Shown here piece after piece: positions 1-9,728 of a stretch of DNA of 40,907 nt; the stretch's first letter is position 1, and the number at the start of each line of letters is the position of its first letter. The notes under the pieces are model-generated. The model was not told the DNA's origin. It saw only the letters and a list, made by a program, of their open reading frames with translations, and ran no database searches. The translations under genes and the position numbers were made by a program. The DNA comes from Caldilineaceae bacterium (lineage in GTDB: Bacteria; Chloroflexota; Anaerolineae; Caldilineales; Caldilineaceae). The DNA is taken from positions 1 through 40,907 of the forward strand of contig JADLFO010000349.1 in NCBI GenBank assembly GCA_020845455.1. Reading direction: 5' to 3'.

Positions 1-1711
1 CCAACCAGTGCAGTTGCAGATAGAGAATTTCCCCAGTCTGCGGCGCTTGGGGAGACACGTCATAGCCCGCCAAGGTGATGCCGTCACCCAGCGGCGCGTC
101 GACGCTTATCTGCGGCGGACGCGCCGGCGTCGACGCCACAGGCCGCGTGTAGACCTGGGCATAGACCTGGCCGGTACGGTCATAGAATGTCTCGGCGATA
201 GTCGCCTGCGGCAGCACTTCGGGCAGCAGCCGCCGCGTGCGAAAATCCTCATGTTCGATCACCGCATAGTGTTCGACGGTGGGGTTGGCGGCTGCCGTCA
301 GCGGGAAGACCGCGCGCCCGTCGAAGCTCACCGGCGGCGTGGGTCGTGTGCGCCAGGCAAAGGCGAGTGTGGCGTGTTCGGCCCCGCGCGGGGTAATGTA
401 GACCGGCTCGTCTTGAGGCAACGCCGCCGTCCACTGCCCCACCTTCCACAGCCCCACGTCAAAGGCGTAGAAGAGATCGGGCAGTGCGGCCCAGCGCACA
501 AAATAATCGCGTATCGCCCCGCCCGTCCCCAGGACGATCAGCAGCACCGCCGTCAGCCGCCCAGCCCAGGCCAGGCGCGGCCGCGCCGCCGCTTGCCAGA
601 TCGCATCCAGTCCGATCCCGGCGAGCAGCGCCGCCGGAGCCGCCGCGCCCAAAACGCGGTGAAAGTGGGGCGCGTATTCGCTGGCTATGCCCGGCAGCAG
701 CAGCCCTGCCAGCCCGATCAGCGGCAGCGCCAGGGCCGGGCGCGCCAGATGCCGTGCGGCTAGGATTATCCCCAGGTAGAAGGGGATCGCCTGCCAGACG
801 TTGAGCGCCGGCGCGCCGGGCAGGTTGCGCCGCGGGTCCAGGTCGCCGGGATGACCAAAAGGGCCAAACATCTGAATCGTGGCCCAGAGCGCGCCGCCGA
901 GAGTGGCATCTGCCGGGCTGCTGGTCGCGCCGACGATGGCAAGCTGCGCCGGACGCAGCAGCAGCAGATCCGGCTGCTGCGCAAAAAACCAGGCCAGCGG
1001 CGCGACGCCGAGCAGCGCCACGCCCGCCGCCAGCCCCAGCCCTGGCAGCCGCGCGCGGCCTTGGCTGCGGCCGTGCCAGAGCAGGTGCAGCGCCGACGCC
1101 GCTGTCAGAAAGGGGATCAGCCATGCGCCCTGATAGGCGTACATGCCCAGTGCCAGGACGAACCCACAGGCGGCGAAGGCGGCCCACGCGCCGGTGCGCC
1201 AGCCGCGCAGCAGCAGCTGGCTTGCCAGCGCCCACAACAGCGGCACCATCACCGGTTCGATGCCCATGCGGCTGAAGTGCAGATGCCAGCGCATCCCGGC
1301 CAGGGTCGCTGCGGCCAGCCAGGGCAGCGCCGGCGAGAGGCGCAGGGGTTCATGGCGCTGTAGTTCGCGGCCCAGCGCAAAGAGCGCGGCCACCCCCGCC
1401 ACGCCCAGAACGGCCGCGGTCACACGCATGGCGGTAGGGCCGGCCTCGCCGCCCAGCCAGGGCGCGATGGCAAAGCTGAGCGCGTTGGCATAGGCGTTGA
1501 GCGGCGGCACGCCGAAGTTGCCGGTCAGGAAGAGGGGCCGGTAGCCTGGCTCGGTCAGGATGCGCCAGGCTTCCAGCCCCTCAAACGCTTCGTCAAAGTG
1601 AAAGCCGGGGGGGATCTGGCCGATGCGCCACAGCCGCAGCGCGGCCGCAGCCGCCAGCATCAAAAGCAGCCCCAGCGGGCGCAACCAATGGGACCGTGAT
1701 CGAAGCAACAT
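1..1711 (-). CDS. Polytopic GT39-like glycosyltransferase, 3' end outside window
   Basis: The reading frame starts at the ATG whose complement is at 1709-1711 and stays open to the left edge, so about 570 residues are visible and the C-terminus is missing. After a hydrophobic N-terminal helix comes PPGFHFDEAFEGLEAWR. The acidic FDEA pair is the first-loop signature of dolichyl/undecaprenyl-phosphate-sugar mannosyltransferase relatives (PMT/ArnT, GT39/GT83). About ten further hydrophobic segments follow, and then a soluble domain beginning near residue 420. At the edge the sequence enters a beta-sandwich start (GEILYLQLHW) that resembles the C-terminal domains of the two transferases at 26-31 kb. 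Its expected role is moving a sugar from a polyprenyl-phosphate carrier onto an extracytoplasmic acceptor; donor and acceptor cannot be read from the sequence. It lies 56 bp downstream of the GH1 gene on the same strand. Confidence 0.8.
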   Translation of the reverse strand, partial: MLLRSRSHWLRPLGLLLMLAAAAALRLWRIGQIPPGFHFDEAFEGLEAWRILTEPGYRPLFLTGNFGVPPLNAYANALSFAIAPWLGGEAGPTAMRVTAAVLGVAGVAALFALGRELQRHEPLRLSPALPWLAAATLAGMRWHLHFSRMGIEPVMVPLLWALASQLLLRGWRTGAWAAFAACGFVLALGMYAYQGAWLIPFLTAASALHLLWHGRSQGRARLPGLGLAAGVALLGVAPLAWFFAQQPDLLLLRPAQLAIVGATSSPADATLGGALWATIQMFGPFGHPGDLDPRRNLPGAPALNVWQAIPFYLGIILAARHLARPALALPLIGLAGLLLPGIASEYAPHFHRVLGAAAPAALLAGIGLDAIWQAAARPRLAWAGRLTAVLLIVLGTGGAIRDYFVRWAALPDLFYAFDVGLWKVGQWTAALPQDEPVYITPRGAEHATLAFAWRTRPTPPVSFDGRAVFPLTAAANPTVEHYAVIEHEDFRTRRLLPEVLPQATIAETFYDRTGQVYAQVYTRPVASTPARPPQISVDAPLGDGITLAGYDVSPQAPQTGEILYLQLHWL

Positions 1712-1767
1712 AGCGGGCAGTATAGCACAACGCACTCCGGTGTCGTGCTTGCGGCCCGCCGCTGAAA

Positions 1768-3123
1768 CTATTCGACGTTGATGGCATTGGCCGCGGCTGC
1801 GTCTTGATACCAGCGCGCGCTGTCTTTGGGGATGCGCTGCTGCGTCGCGTAGTCCACCCACACCATGCCAAAGCGCTGGGTATAGCCCCGCGCCTATTCA
1901 AAATTATCGAGCAAGCTCCACTGGAAATAGCCCTGGAGCGGTACGCCGGCCTGGAGGGCGCGGTGACAGGCGGCCAGATGCGTGCGCAGATAGGCGATGC
2001 GCCGCGCGTCCTGCACACGGCCGCCGGCGTCGGGCGCGTCACTGTAGCTGGCCCCGTTCTCAGTCACATACAGCTTGGGGATGGCATAGTCAAAGTATAG
2101 CCGCGCCAGCAGCTTGTACAGCCCTTCGGGATACAGCTCCCAGCCCATCTCGGTCGGGTTGGGGTTGGCAAAGAGCGTCTGCGGCGCGTTGCCCGGCGCG
2201 GCGCTGCGCACGATCGTGCGCGTGTAGTAGTTGACCCCCAGGAAATCGGTCGGTACGGCGATGGCTTTCATATCGCCCGGCTGCACCATCACCATTCCCT
2301 GCGGCAGATGGCCCGCCGCCGCAAAGTCGGCCACCATGTCCGCCGGATAGCCGCGGCCATAGACCGCATCGACAAACCAGCGGTTGTTGTAGCCGTCCGC
2401 CCAGCGCGCCGCATCCAGGTCGGCGGCGCTGTTCGAGGCCGCATCGGCCCAGGTGAAGTTGAGCACGATTCCCACCTCGGCCCCGGCGCTGTTCTGGCGC
2501 AGCACGGGCACAGCCAGGCCATGCGCCAGCAGGACATGGTGCGAGGCGGCGATGGCCGCCGGCCAGTCGTGCCATCCCGGCGCGTGCTCGCCGATCTGGT
2601 GGCTGAGAAACGCCACGCACCACGGCTCGTTGATCGTCATCCAGTGCTGGACGCGGTCGCCCAGGGCGCGGCTGACCACGTCGGCATACTCGACAAAGGC
2701 TTCGGCCGTGGCGCGGCTGGGCCAGCCGCCGGCGTCTTGCAGGGCTTGGGGCAGGTCCCAGTGATAGAGCGTGGCGTAGGGCGTGATGCCCGCCGCCAGC
2801 AGTTCATCGACCAAGCGCGAGTAGAAGTCCAAGCCTTTCTGGTTGACCGGCCCGCGGCCCTGCGGCAGGATGCGCGGCCAGCCGATCGAGAAGCGGTAGG
2901 CGTCGAGGCCCAACCCCGCCATCAGCGCCACGTCCGAAACGGTGCGGTAGTAGTGGTCACAGGCTACGTCGCCGGTCGAGCCGTCCTGGATTTTGCCGGG
3001 CGTGTGCGTGAAGCGGTCCCAGATCGACTCGCCCTTGCCGTCCGCCTGCCATGCGCCTTCGATCTGGTAGGATGCCGTCGCCGCACCCCACACAAACCCT
3101 TTGGGAAAACGCAATTCAGTCAT
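1768..3123 (-). pseudogene. GH1 beta-glucosidase with in-frame amber codon
   Basis: This is a glycoside hydrolase family 1 gene for a cytoplasmic beta-glucosidase or beta-glycosidase. The N-terminus FPKGFVWGAATASYQIEG is the family signature. The acid/base is E166 in TINEP and the nucleophile is E355 in YVTENG, so both catalytic residues are present. Translation from 3123 meets TAG (complement of 1894-1896) after residue 409, directly after SLLDNFE. In the family this motif continues as NFEW. The frame then goes on without a shift through [15 protein letters not shown] and further residues to a second TAG at 1768-1770, giving the normal family length of 451 if codon 410 were TGG. The stop is therefore one G-to-A change in the conserved active-site tryptophan. 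The cut protein would lose the last strand and helix of the barrel. It could be a recent nonsense mutation or a sequencing error. No sugar transporter is adjacent. Confidence 0.88.
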
Positions 3124-3212
3124 CGAGCATTCCTTTCATCTTGAATAAAGCTGAAGGGTTCAAGGTGCTTTTCAGTGTACGGGAACGATGTTCCGCGCGC
3201 GTTGCTGGGATC

Positions 3213-3253
3213 AAAAAAGGGGCGAGACACCCTTGCGGCGTCTCGCCCCTTTT
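3213..3253 (-). terminator. Intrinsic terminator after clpC
   Basis: A perfect 10-bp stem pairs GGGGCGAGAC (3219-3228) with GTCTCGCCCC (3240-3249) around an 11-nt loop. Read on the minus strand it is followed by six T (complement of 3213-3218), a textbook rho-independent terminator 16 bp beyond the clpC stop. Four T also follow on the plus strand, so it may work weakly in both directions. Confidence 0.93.
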
Positions 3254-3268
3254 GGTTGCACACAACGC

Positions 3269-5764
<2,496 letters not shown>

Positions 5765-5774
5765 GGTTCCCCTT

Positions 5775-5795
5775 GTACTGATAAAAGGTCAGTAC
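5775..5795. promoter_or_regulatory. Palindrome directly upstream of clpC ribosome site
   Basis: GTACTGA (5775-5781) and TCAGTAC (5789-5795) form a perfect 7-bp inverted repeat with a 7-nt spacer, immediately upstream of the AAGGGGA ribosome site of clpC. It does not match the CtsR heptad repeat or the CIRCE element that I know. It could be an operator or a 5'-UTR hairpin. Further upstream (about 5820-5870) the leader has other GC-rich self-complementary runs such as CTGCGC/GCGCAG. Confidence 0.5.
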
Positions 5796-6132
5796 CCCTT
5801 GCGTGCAGCCGGCCAAGCCGGCCCTGATCTACACAGCCGGCCTGCGCGCTCGCGCAGACCGCCCTGTCCCCTACCGGCAGCCCCCTATCAAGGGATCGCC
5901 GCGAATTCTCTATGCAGACAGATTACACGGATAAGACGTAACGAAGCGTAGAAAAGATTCCGAAGTGGCGTAGGTCTAATACAACGCAAACACTTTCCAT
6001 AAGATCATGTTTGCGCCCTAAAACCCACCGCCGAGTAGACGTAGAAACGCATCGGGTGTAAGAATTGTAATTCGGTCGGCATCGCTCTCTCCGAAACTGA
6101 GTACGCTCTTTTCGACAGCGCGTTGGACTAAA
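5796..6132. other. Intergenic region between divergent clpC and DtxR genes
   Basis: This is a 337-bp gap with no convincing coding frame. The left part is GC-rich and hairpin-prone and probably carries the clpC leader and promoter. The right part from about 5900 is noticeably more AT-rich than the surroundings. I could not pick a good minus-strand -35/-10 pair for clpC by eye. Confidence 0.5.
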
Positions 6133-6161
6133 TTGACACATGCCCACATCCTCCGTACAAT
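6133..6161 (+). promoter_or_regulatory. Sigma-70-type promoter of the DtxR-family gene
   Basis: A perfect -35 TTGACA (6133-6138) is separated by 17 bp from the -10 TACAAT (6156-6161). Transcription would begin near 6168. This is the clearest housekeeping promoter in the window. It also shows that the TTG at 6133 is the -35 box and not a start codon. Confidence 0.88.
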
Positions 6162-6169
6162 AAGGCGGG

Positions 6170-6195
6170 ATTTTTATCAGGATCATTATAAAAAT
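6170..6195. promoter_or_regulatory. Candidate autoregulatory operator of the DtxR-family gene
   Basis: ATTTTTAT (6170-6177) and ATAAAAAT (6188-6195) are perfect 8-bp inverted arms around an imperfectly symmetric 10-bp centre. The site starts at the predicted transcription start and ends 6 bp before the chosen ATG. DtxR/MntR-type repressors bind long AT-rich palindromes in this position, so it is a good candidate for metal-dependent autoregulation. Binding is inferred. Confidence 0.6.
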
Positions 6196-6201
6196 TGGCC
6201 C

Positions 6202-6963
6202 ATGCAAACATTTTGCGGTCTGACCACCGATGGTATGCTGGAATACCTGGCAGCCATCTATAAACTAGCCGGCAAGCAAGAGCGCGTCACCACCTCGGCG
6301 CTGGCCGAGATGATGTGCGTGTCGCCGCCCGCGGCCAGCAGCATGCTCAAACGGCTGCAGGATTCAGACTTTGTCGAGCGTTCCAGCAGCGACGGCGTCA
6401 CGTTGACCGAGCAGGGGCGGCTGGCTGCGCTGCAGTTGATCCGCCGCCACCGGCTGATGGAGGTCTTTTTGATCCAGGTGATGGGCTTCACCTGGGACCA
6501 AGTCGAAGCCGAAGCCCACCGGCTCGAACACGCCATCAGCACTGCCTTCGAAGACCGTATGGATCGGCTGTGCGGCTACCCCACCCACTGCCCGCATGGC
6601 GACCCCATCCCGCGTAAAGACGGCACGCTGCCCGAAGAACCGCTGCTCTCGCTGGTAGATCTGCGCCCCGGCCAGCAGGGAACGCTGCGCCGCGTGGGTT
6701 TCCATGAGCCGAGCATCTTGCGCTATCTTAGCCAACTCAAGCTGACGCCGGGACGGGCCGTTAAGCTGGTGGATCTGGCCCCCTTCAACGGGCCGGTCAC
6801 GTTGGAACTGCTCCACCTGACCAACGGCGACAGCAGCGGCCCGCGTACCCAGATCCTGGGCAGCGAACTGGCCGAGCAGCTCTATGTCAACGTCGAAGTC
6901 AACGTCGAAGCCAAAGTCGAGGCTCCTGTCGGCGCAAACCTCGATCTCCACACCCGCGCCTAA
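6202..6963 (+). CDS. DtxR/MntR-family metal-dependent transcriptional regulator with FeoA-like domain
   Basis: From ATG 6202 the protein has 253 residues. A winged helix (about 12-70, with VTTSALAEMMCVSPPAASSMLKRL as recognition region) is followed by the DtxR dimerisation and metal domain (about 78-140). Its conserved EAxRxEH stretch reads EAHRLEH, with H106, E109 and H110, then the typical CPHGDPIP at 130-137. The position held by cysteine in DtxR is histidine here, so metal preference (Fe or Mn) cannot be assigned. An FeoA/SH3-like domain spans about 153-231. The C-terminus has a short VNVEVNVEAKVEA repeat. The longer frame from TTG 6133 is rejected because that codon is the -35 box. No metal transporter is adjacent, so its regulon must lie elsewhere. 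Confidence 0.88.
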   Translation: MQTFCGLTTDGMLEYLAAIYKLAGKQERVTTSALAEMMCVSPPAASSMLKRLQDSDFVERSSSDGVTLTEQGRLAALQLIRRHRLMEVFLIQVMGFTWDQVEAEAHRLEHAISTAFEDRMDRLCGYPTHCPHGDPIPRKDGTLPEEPLLSLVDLRPGQQGTLRRVGFHEPSILRYLSQLKLTPGRAVKLVDLAPFNGPVTLELLHLTNGDSSGPRTQILGSELAEQLYVNVEVNVEAKVEAPVGANLDLHTRA

Positions 6964-6985
6964 GCTGCCGTAATCCGCATTCGCA

Positions 6986-7017
6986 GCCGTGTGTCATCCC
7001 GCGAGCTGACACACGGC
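6986..7017 (+). terminator. Hairpin after the DtxR-family gene
   Basis: GCCGTGTGTCA (6986-6996) pairs perfectly with TGACACACGGC (7007-7017) across a 10-nt loop, 22 bp beyond the stop codon. There is only a weak T-run after it, so termination may be partial and the Nudix gene 20 bp downstream could still be read. Confidence 0.55.
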
Positions 7018-7036
7018 CATTTGGCTACGCTTACCT

Positions 7037-7474
7037 ATGCCGAACCTTGAATACATGGCCGCCGGCGGCATCATCATCCATGACGAGCAGATGCTGCTGC
7101 TGGATCGCCCCAGCCGCGACGAGATCCGGCTGCCCAAGGGCCATGTGGAGCAGGGCGAAAGCGATGCCGATGCGGCGCTGCGCGAAACCATCGAAGAGAC
7201 CGGTCTGGCCGGTCTGACCGTCGTCGCCGACCTGGGAATCCAAGTCGTCGAGTTTGACTATCAAGGCGACCATTACCGGCGTACCGAACACTATTACTTG
7301 ATGGCGAAGGTGGGCGACGCGACCCTGCCCCGTTCGCCTAAAGACACCGTCGATTTTCAGCCCTTTTGGGCGCGGCTGGAGGATGCGCTGCTGCTGCTCA
7401 CCTACCCTAGCGAGCAGTTCGTCGCCCAGAAGGCAATCACCTGCTATCGCCAGGCGCGCGACCAGGCTGGCTGA
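7037..7474 (+). CDS. Nudix hydrolase
   Basis: This 145-residue protein is close to a minimal Nudix domain. The Nudix box is complete: G35, E41, R49, E50, E53, E54, G56, L57 (GHVEQGE, then RETIEETGL). These residues bind the divalent metal and hydrolyse a nucleoside diphosphate linked to another group X. The protein is cytoplasmic with no signal peptide. The sequence around RPSRDEIRLPKGH resembles generic ADP-ribose or diadenosine-polyphosphate hydrolases, but the substrate cannot be told. It follows the DtxR-family gene on the same strand after a hairpin, and converges on infA. Confidence 0.87.
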   Translation: MPNLEYMAAGGIIIHDEQMLLLDRPSRDEIRLPKGHVEQGESDADAALRETIEETGLAGLTVVADLGIQVVEFDYQGDHYRRTEHYYLMAKVGDATLPRSPKDTVDFQPFWARLEDALLLLTYPSEQFVAQKAITCYRQARDQAG

Positions 7475-7588
7475 CCGGCCTGCCCCCCTTCGCCTTGCTG
7501 TGCTCTCCAACACAAACAGCCCAAACAGAGGCGCGTGCACCTTGGTTGGGCAGAGTGTATCCCTGATTCAGATGTCTACTGCCGGTCG

Positions 7589-7807
7589 CTAGTTGCGATA
7601 GCGGTAGGTAATGCGGCCGCGTGTCAGGTCGTAGGGACTCATTTCGACCTTGACTTTGTCGCCCAACAACACACGGATATAGTATTTCCGCATTTTGCCG
7701 GAAAGATAGGCCAACACCCGATGCCCGTTCTCCAGTTCTACGCGGAACATAGCGTTGGGCAGGGTGTCGACGATCTTCCCCTCTAAGGTAATGGTTTCTT
7801 CAGACAT
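7589..7807 (-). CDS. infA: Translation initiation factor IF-1
   Basis: This 72-residue OB-fold protein matches the family in length and sequence: [30 protein letters not shown]-like (here [12 protein letters not shown]) and [14 protein letters not shown]. It binds the ribosomal A site of the 30S subunit and stimulates IF-2 and IF-3 during initiation. The start ATG at 7807 is chosen because it matches the family N-terminus and has GGAG five bases upstream; the longer frame to 7897 is not conserved. It sits alone rather than in the usual ribosomal-protein operon beside rpmJ and rpsM, but next to the bS21 and S1-domain genes. Confidence 0.96.
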   Translation of the reverse strand: MSEETITLEGKIVDTLPNAMFRVELENGHRVLAYLSGKMRKYYIRVLLGDKVKVEMSPYDLTRGRITYRYRN

Positions 7808-7951
7808 GTATCTCCGTTCTTGATATCCTACTTCGTGGACGAGGAAATCAACCGGCGAAGGATTGTCGAAAACCCTTCGCCAGTGTTTCATCCTCACTTC
7901 GAATGCCCACCGAACCCCAACAGATCGCTGGGCCGGCCCCGTTTGGCATTC

Positions 7952-8155
7952 TTAAGCGGCCCGCCGCCCAACGCCACGCTGGGACTTGCGGATCGCCTTC
8001 TGGCGCTTGATGCGCTTGACTTCGCTCTTGGATGTAAACCAGCGCTTCTGCCGGACAATGGGCAGAATGCGGGCTTCGGCGACCGCCTTGCGGAAACGCT
8101 TCAGGATGCTCTCCTGAGATTCACCAGGTCGCAGTTCTACGCTAATTGGACTCAC
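7952..8155 (-). CDS. rpsU: 30S ribosomal protein bS21
   Basis: From a GTG start at 8155 the protein is 67 residues, very basic, with the family core GESQESILKRFRKAVAEA followed by KRWFTSKSEVKRIKR. bS21 sits near the 3' end of 16S rRNA and helps initiation. The GTG start is preferred because GGAGAGGGG lies just upstream; the upstream extension to 8269 lacks conservation. It lies 144 bp upstream of infA on the same strand and downstream of the S1-domain gene. Confidence 0.93.
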   Translation of the reverse strand: MSPISVELRPGESQESILKRFRKAVAEARILPIVRQKRWFTSKSEVKRIKRQKAIRKSQRGVGRRAA

Positions 8156-8269
8156 CCCCTCTCCGGATGAACGCCGGCCGGCCACACGCATCAACCGGCC
8201 TCGATCAGCCGGCGGGGCGCAAGGTTCCGCCTTCTTGCGCGCGCTCGCTAAGGCAGAGCACGCAAACAA

Positions 8270-8305
8270 ATACAGTATACCTCAAACCCCCGAAGTATAC
8301 TGTAT
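8270..8305. repeat. Perfect 11-bp inverted repeat upstream of rpsU
   Basis: ATACAGTATAC (8270-8280) pairs with GTATACTGTAT (8295-8305) around a 14-nt loop with a C-run. The arms are AT-rich in a GC-rich surrounding and each contains GTATAC. It lies between the S1-domain gene stop and the rpsU start, where an operator or minus-strand -10 elements (TATACT) would fit. No U-tract follows, so it is not an ordinary terminator. Confidence 0.7.
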
Positions 8306-8375
8306 AACGAGCAACTTCACAAACCATCCGGCGCACTAGACCAGGTAAATCCGCAGGGGACGGAGCGCGCTGCGC

Positions 8376-9566
8376 CTATCTCTCCTGGCTGTCTTCCACC
8401 GGGCTGTCGGGGAACATCGCCTGGCGCAGGCTCAAGCCCACGCGCTGGCGCTTGCGGTCGACGCGCAGCACCTTGACCTGAACCTTATCGCCCACCCGCA
8501 CCGTCTTGAGCGGCTCGGCGATGGCGATATCGGCCAGTTCGCTGATGTGGATCAACCCTTCGATTCCCGGCTCCAACTCGGCGAATGCGCCGAAATCCAC
8601 CACGCGCGTGATCGTGGCCGGCACCACATCGCCCGGATGATAGCGCTCCTCCACCGTATCCCACGGGTTGGGCAGCAGCCGTTTGCGGCTCAGGGCGATG
8701 CGCTGATTGTCGGGGTCGATGCGGATCACCTGTACGTCGATGGTCTCGCCCACCTCCAGCGCCTCGCGCGGGTGGTTGATGTTCGACCAGCCTATCTCGC
8801 TGACATGCAGCAGGCCGTCGGCCCCGCCGATATCTACAAAGGCGCCGAAGGGGCGCAGGCTGCGGACTTCGCCGGTGATGATGTCGCCGACGCTCAGCGT
8901 CTTGAACAACTCCTCGCGGCGCTGCGCCTGATATTCGCGCTCGGCCAGCGATTCAGACATGACCAGGCGGCGGCGGCGGCGCTCCACCTCGATCACCTTG
9001 AGACGCATCTTCTGCCCGATGCGGTTTTCCAACTCAGCCCGGCGCTGCTCTTCCGACAGGTTGCGCGGCATATCGACGATGTGCGAGGCGGGCACAAAAC
9101 CACGCAGATGGTTGAACTCTACGGTCAAGCCGCCCTTGTTATAGCCCACCACCTTGTGGACGGTGATCTCGCCGTTTTCGAGCAGTTCTTGGGCGGTGAT
9201 CCAGTCGCGCTGCTGCAGAGCATCGGCCATGCTCAGGACAAAGATGCCGTCATCGTCGGGCTGTTTGCTGATGACGACGTCCACCGTCTGTCCTTCGCGC
9301 AGGCTCTTGACATACTCTTGGTCCAGGCGCGCCAGGTCCGACTGGGGTACAACGCCATCGCGTTTGCTGCCGACATTGACCAGCAGTTCGCTCGGACGAA
9401 TTTCGACAATCACCCCCTCGCGCAAATCGCCTCGCCCGGGCAGGTCCAGGTCGAGATCTTGCTCCAGATATTGTTCGAACAGTTCAAGATCCGAAGCCGG
9501 CTGCTCCTCATCGAGTTGCTGCGCGTCGTCCATCTCTGCGTTGAATTCTTGCGCGTCTGACATCAT
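8376..9566 (-). CDS. rpsA: S1 RNA-binding domain protein (ribosomal protein bS1-like)
   Basis: From ATG 9566 the product has 396 residues: an acidic N-terminal tail (about 1-45) and four S1 OB-fold repeats at about 46-115, 131-205, 226-296 and 311-382. The third repeat has the strongest consensus (GEVRSLRPFGAFVDIGGADGLLHVSE split as GAFVDIG and GLLHVSE). Four-repeat bS1 proteins are usual outside Proteobacteria, whose forms have six. It binds mRNA on the 30S subunit. ATG 9566 is preferred over ATG 9563 because GGAG lies 7 bases upstream. The leader and promoter are visible (9670-9698). Downstream on the same strand are rpsU and infA. Confidence 0.88.
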   Translation of the reverse strand: MMSDAQEFNAEMDDAQQLDEEQPASDLELFEQYLEQDLDLDLPGRGDLREGVIVEIRPSELLVNVGSKRDGVVPQSDLARLDQEYVKSLREGQTVDVVISKQPDDDGIFVLSMADALQQRDWITAQELLENGEITVHKVVGYNKGGLTVEFNHLRGFVPASHIVDMPRNLSEEQRRAELENRIGQKMRLKVIEVERRRRRLVMSESLAEREYQAQRREELFKTLSVGDIITGEVRSLRPFGAFVDIGGADGLLHVSEIGWSNINHPREALEVGETIDVQVIRIDPDNQRIALSRKRLLPNPWDTVEERYHPGDVVPATITRVVDFGAFAELEPGIEGLIHISELADIAIAEPLKTVRVGDKVQVKVLRVDRKRQRVGLSLRQAMFPDSPVEDSQER

Positions 9567-9669
9567 CGAGTCACTCCAAAAAATTAGGCCGAAGGAATGG
9601 TACGGGAAGAATGCGTCCCCCTTTAATAAACAAAAATAGACAGGGAGAATGCCCTTTCCCTCCAGTCTG

Positions 9670-9698
9670 ATTATAACAGGGTCAAGTAGGAGCGTCAA
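9670..9698 (-). promoter_or_regulatory. Sigma-70-type promoter of the S1-domain gene
   Basis: On the minus strand TTGACG (complement of 9693-9698) and TATAAT (complement of 9670-9675) are separated by exactly 17 bp. Transcription should start near 9663, leaving a leader of about 97 nt before ATG 9566. A long leader would suit the translational self-control known for bS1, but no specific structure is clear. Confidence 0.87.
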
Positions 9699-9728
9699 GG
9701 AAAGATTTTTGGCCGAAGGTGGGATTGG

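Noticed and set aside
459-1235. Separate Ala/Arg/Gly-rich protein on the minus strand
   Set aside because: It is a frame-shifted shadow of the glycosyltransferase, which is open throughout with transmembrane-type composition.
6133-6201. Longer N-terminus of the DtxR-family protein from TTG 6133
   Set aside because: The TTG is the -35 box of a consensus promoter and the extra residues would be read from untranscribed DNA. ATG 6202 fits the family start.
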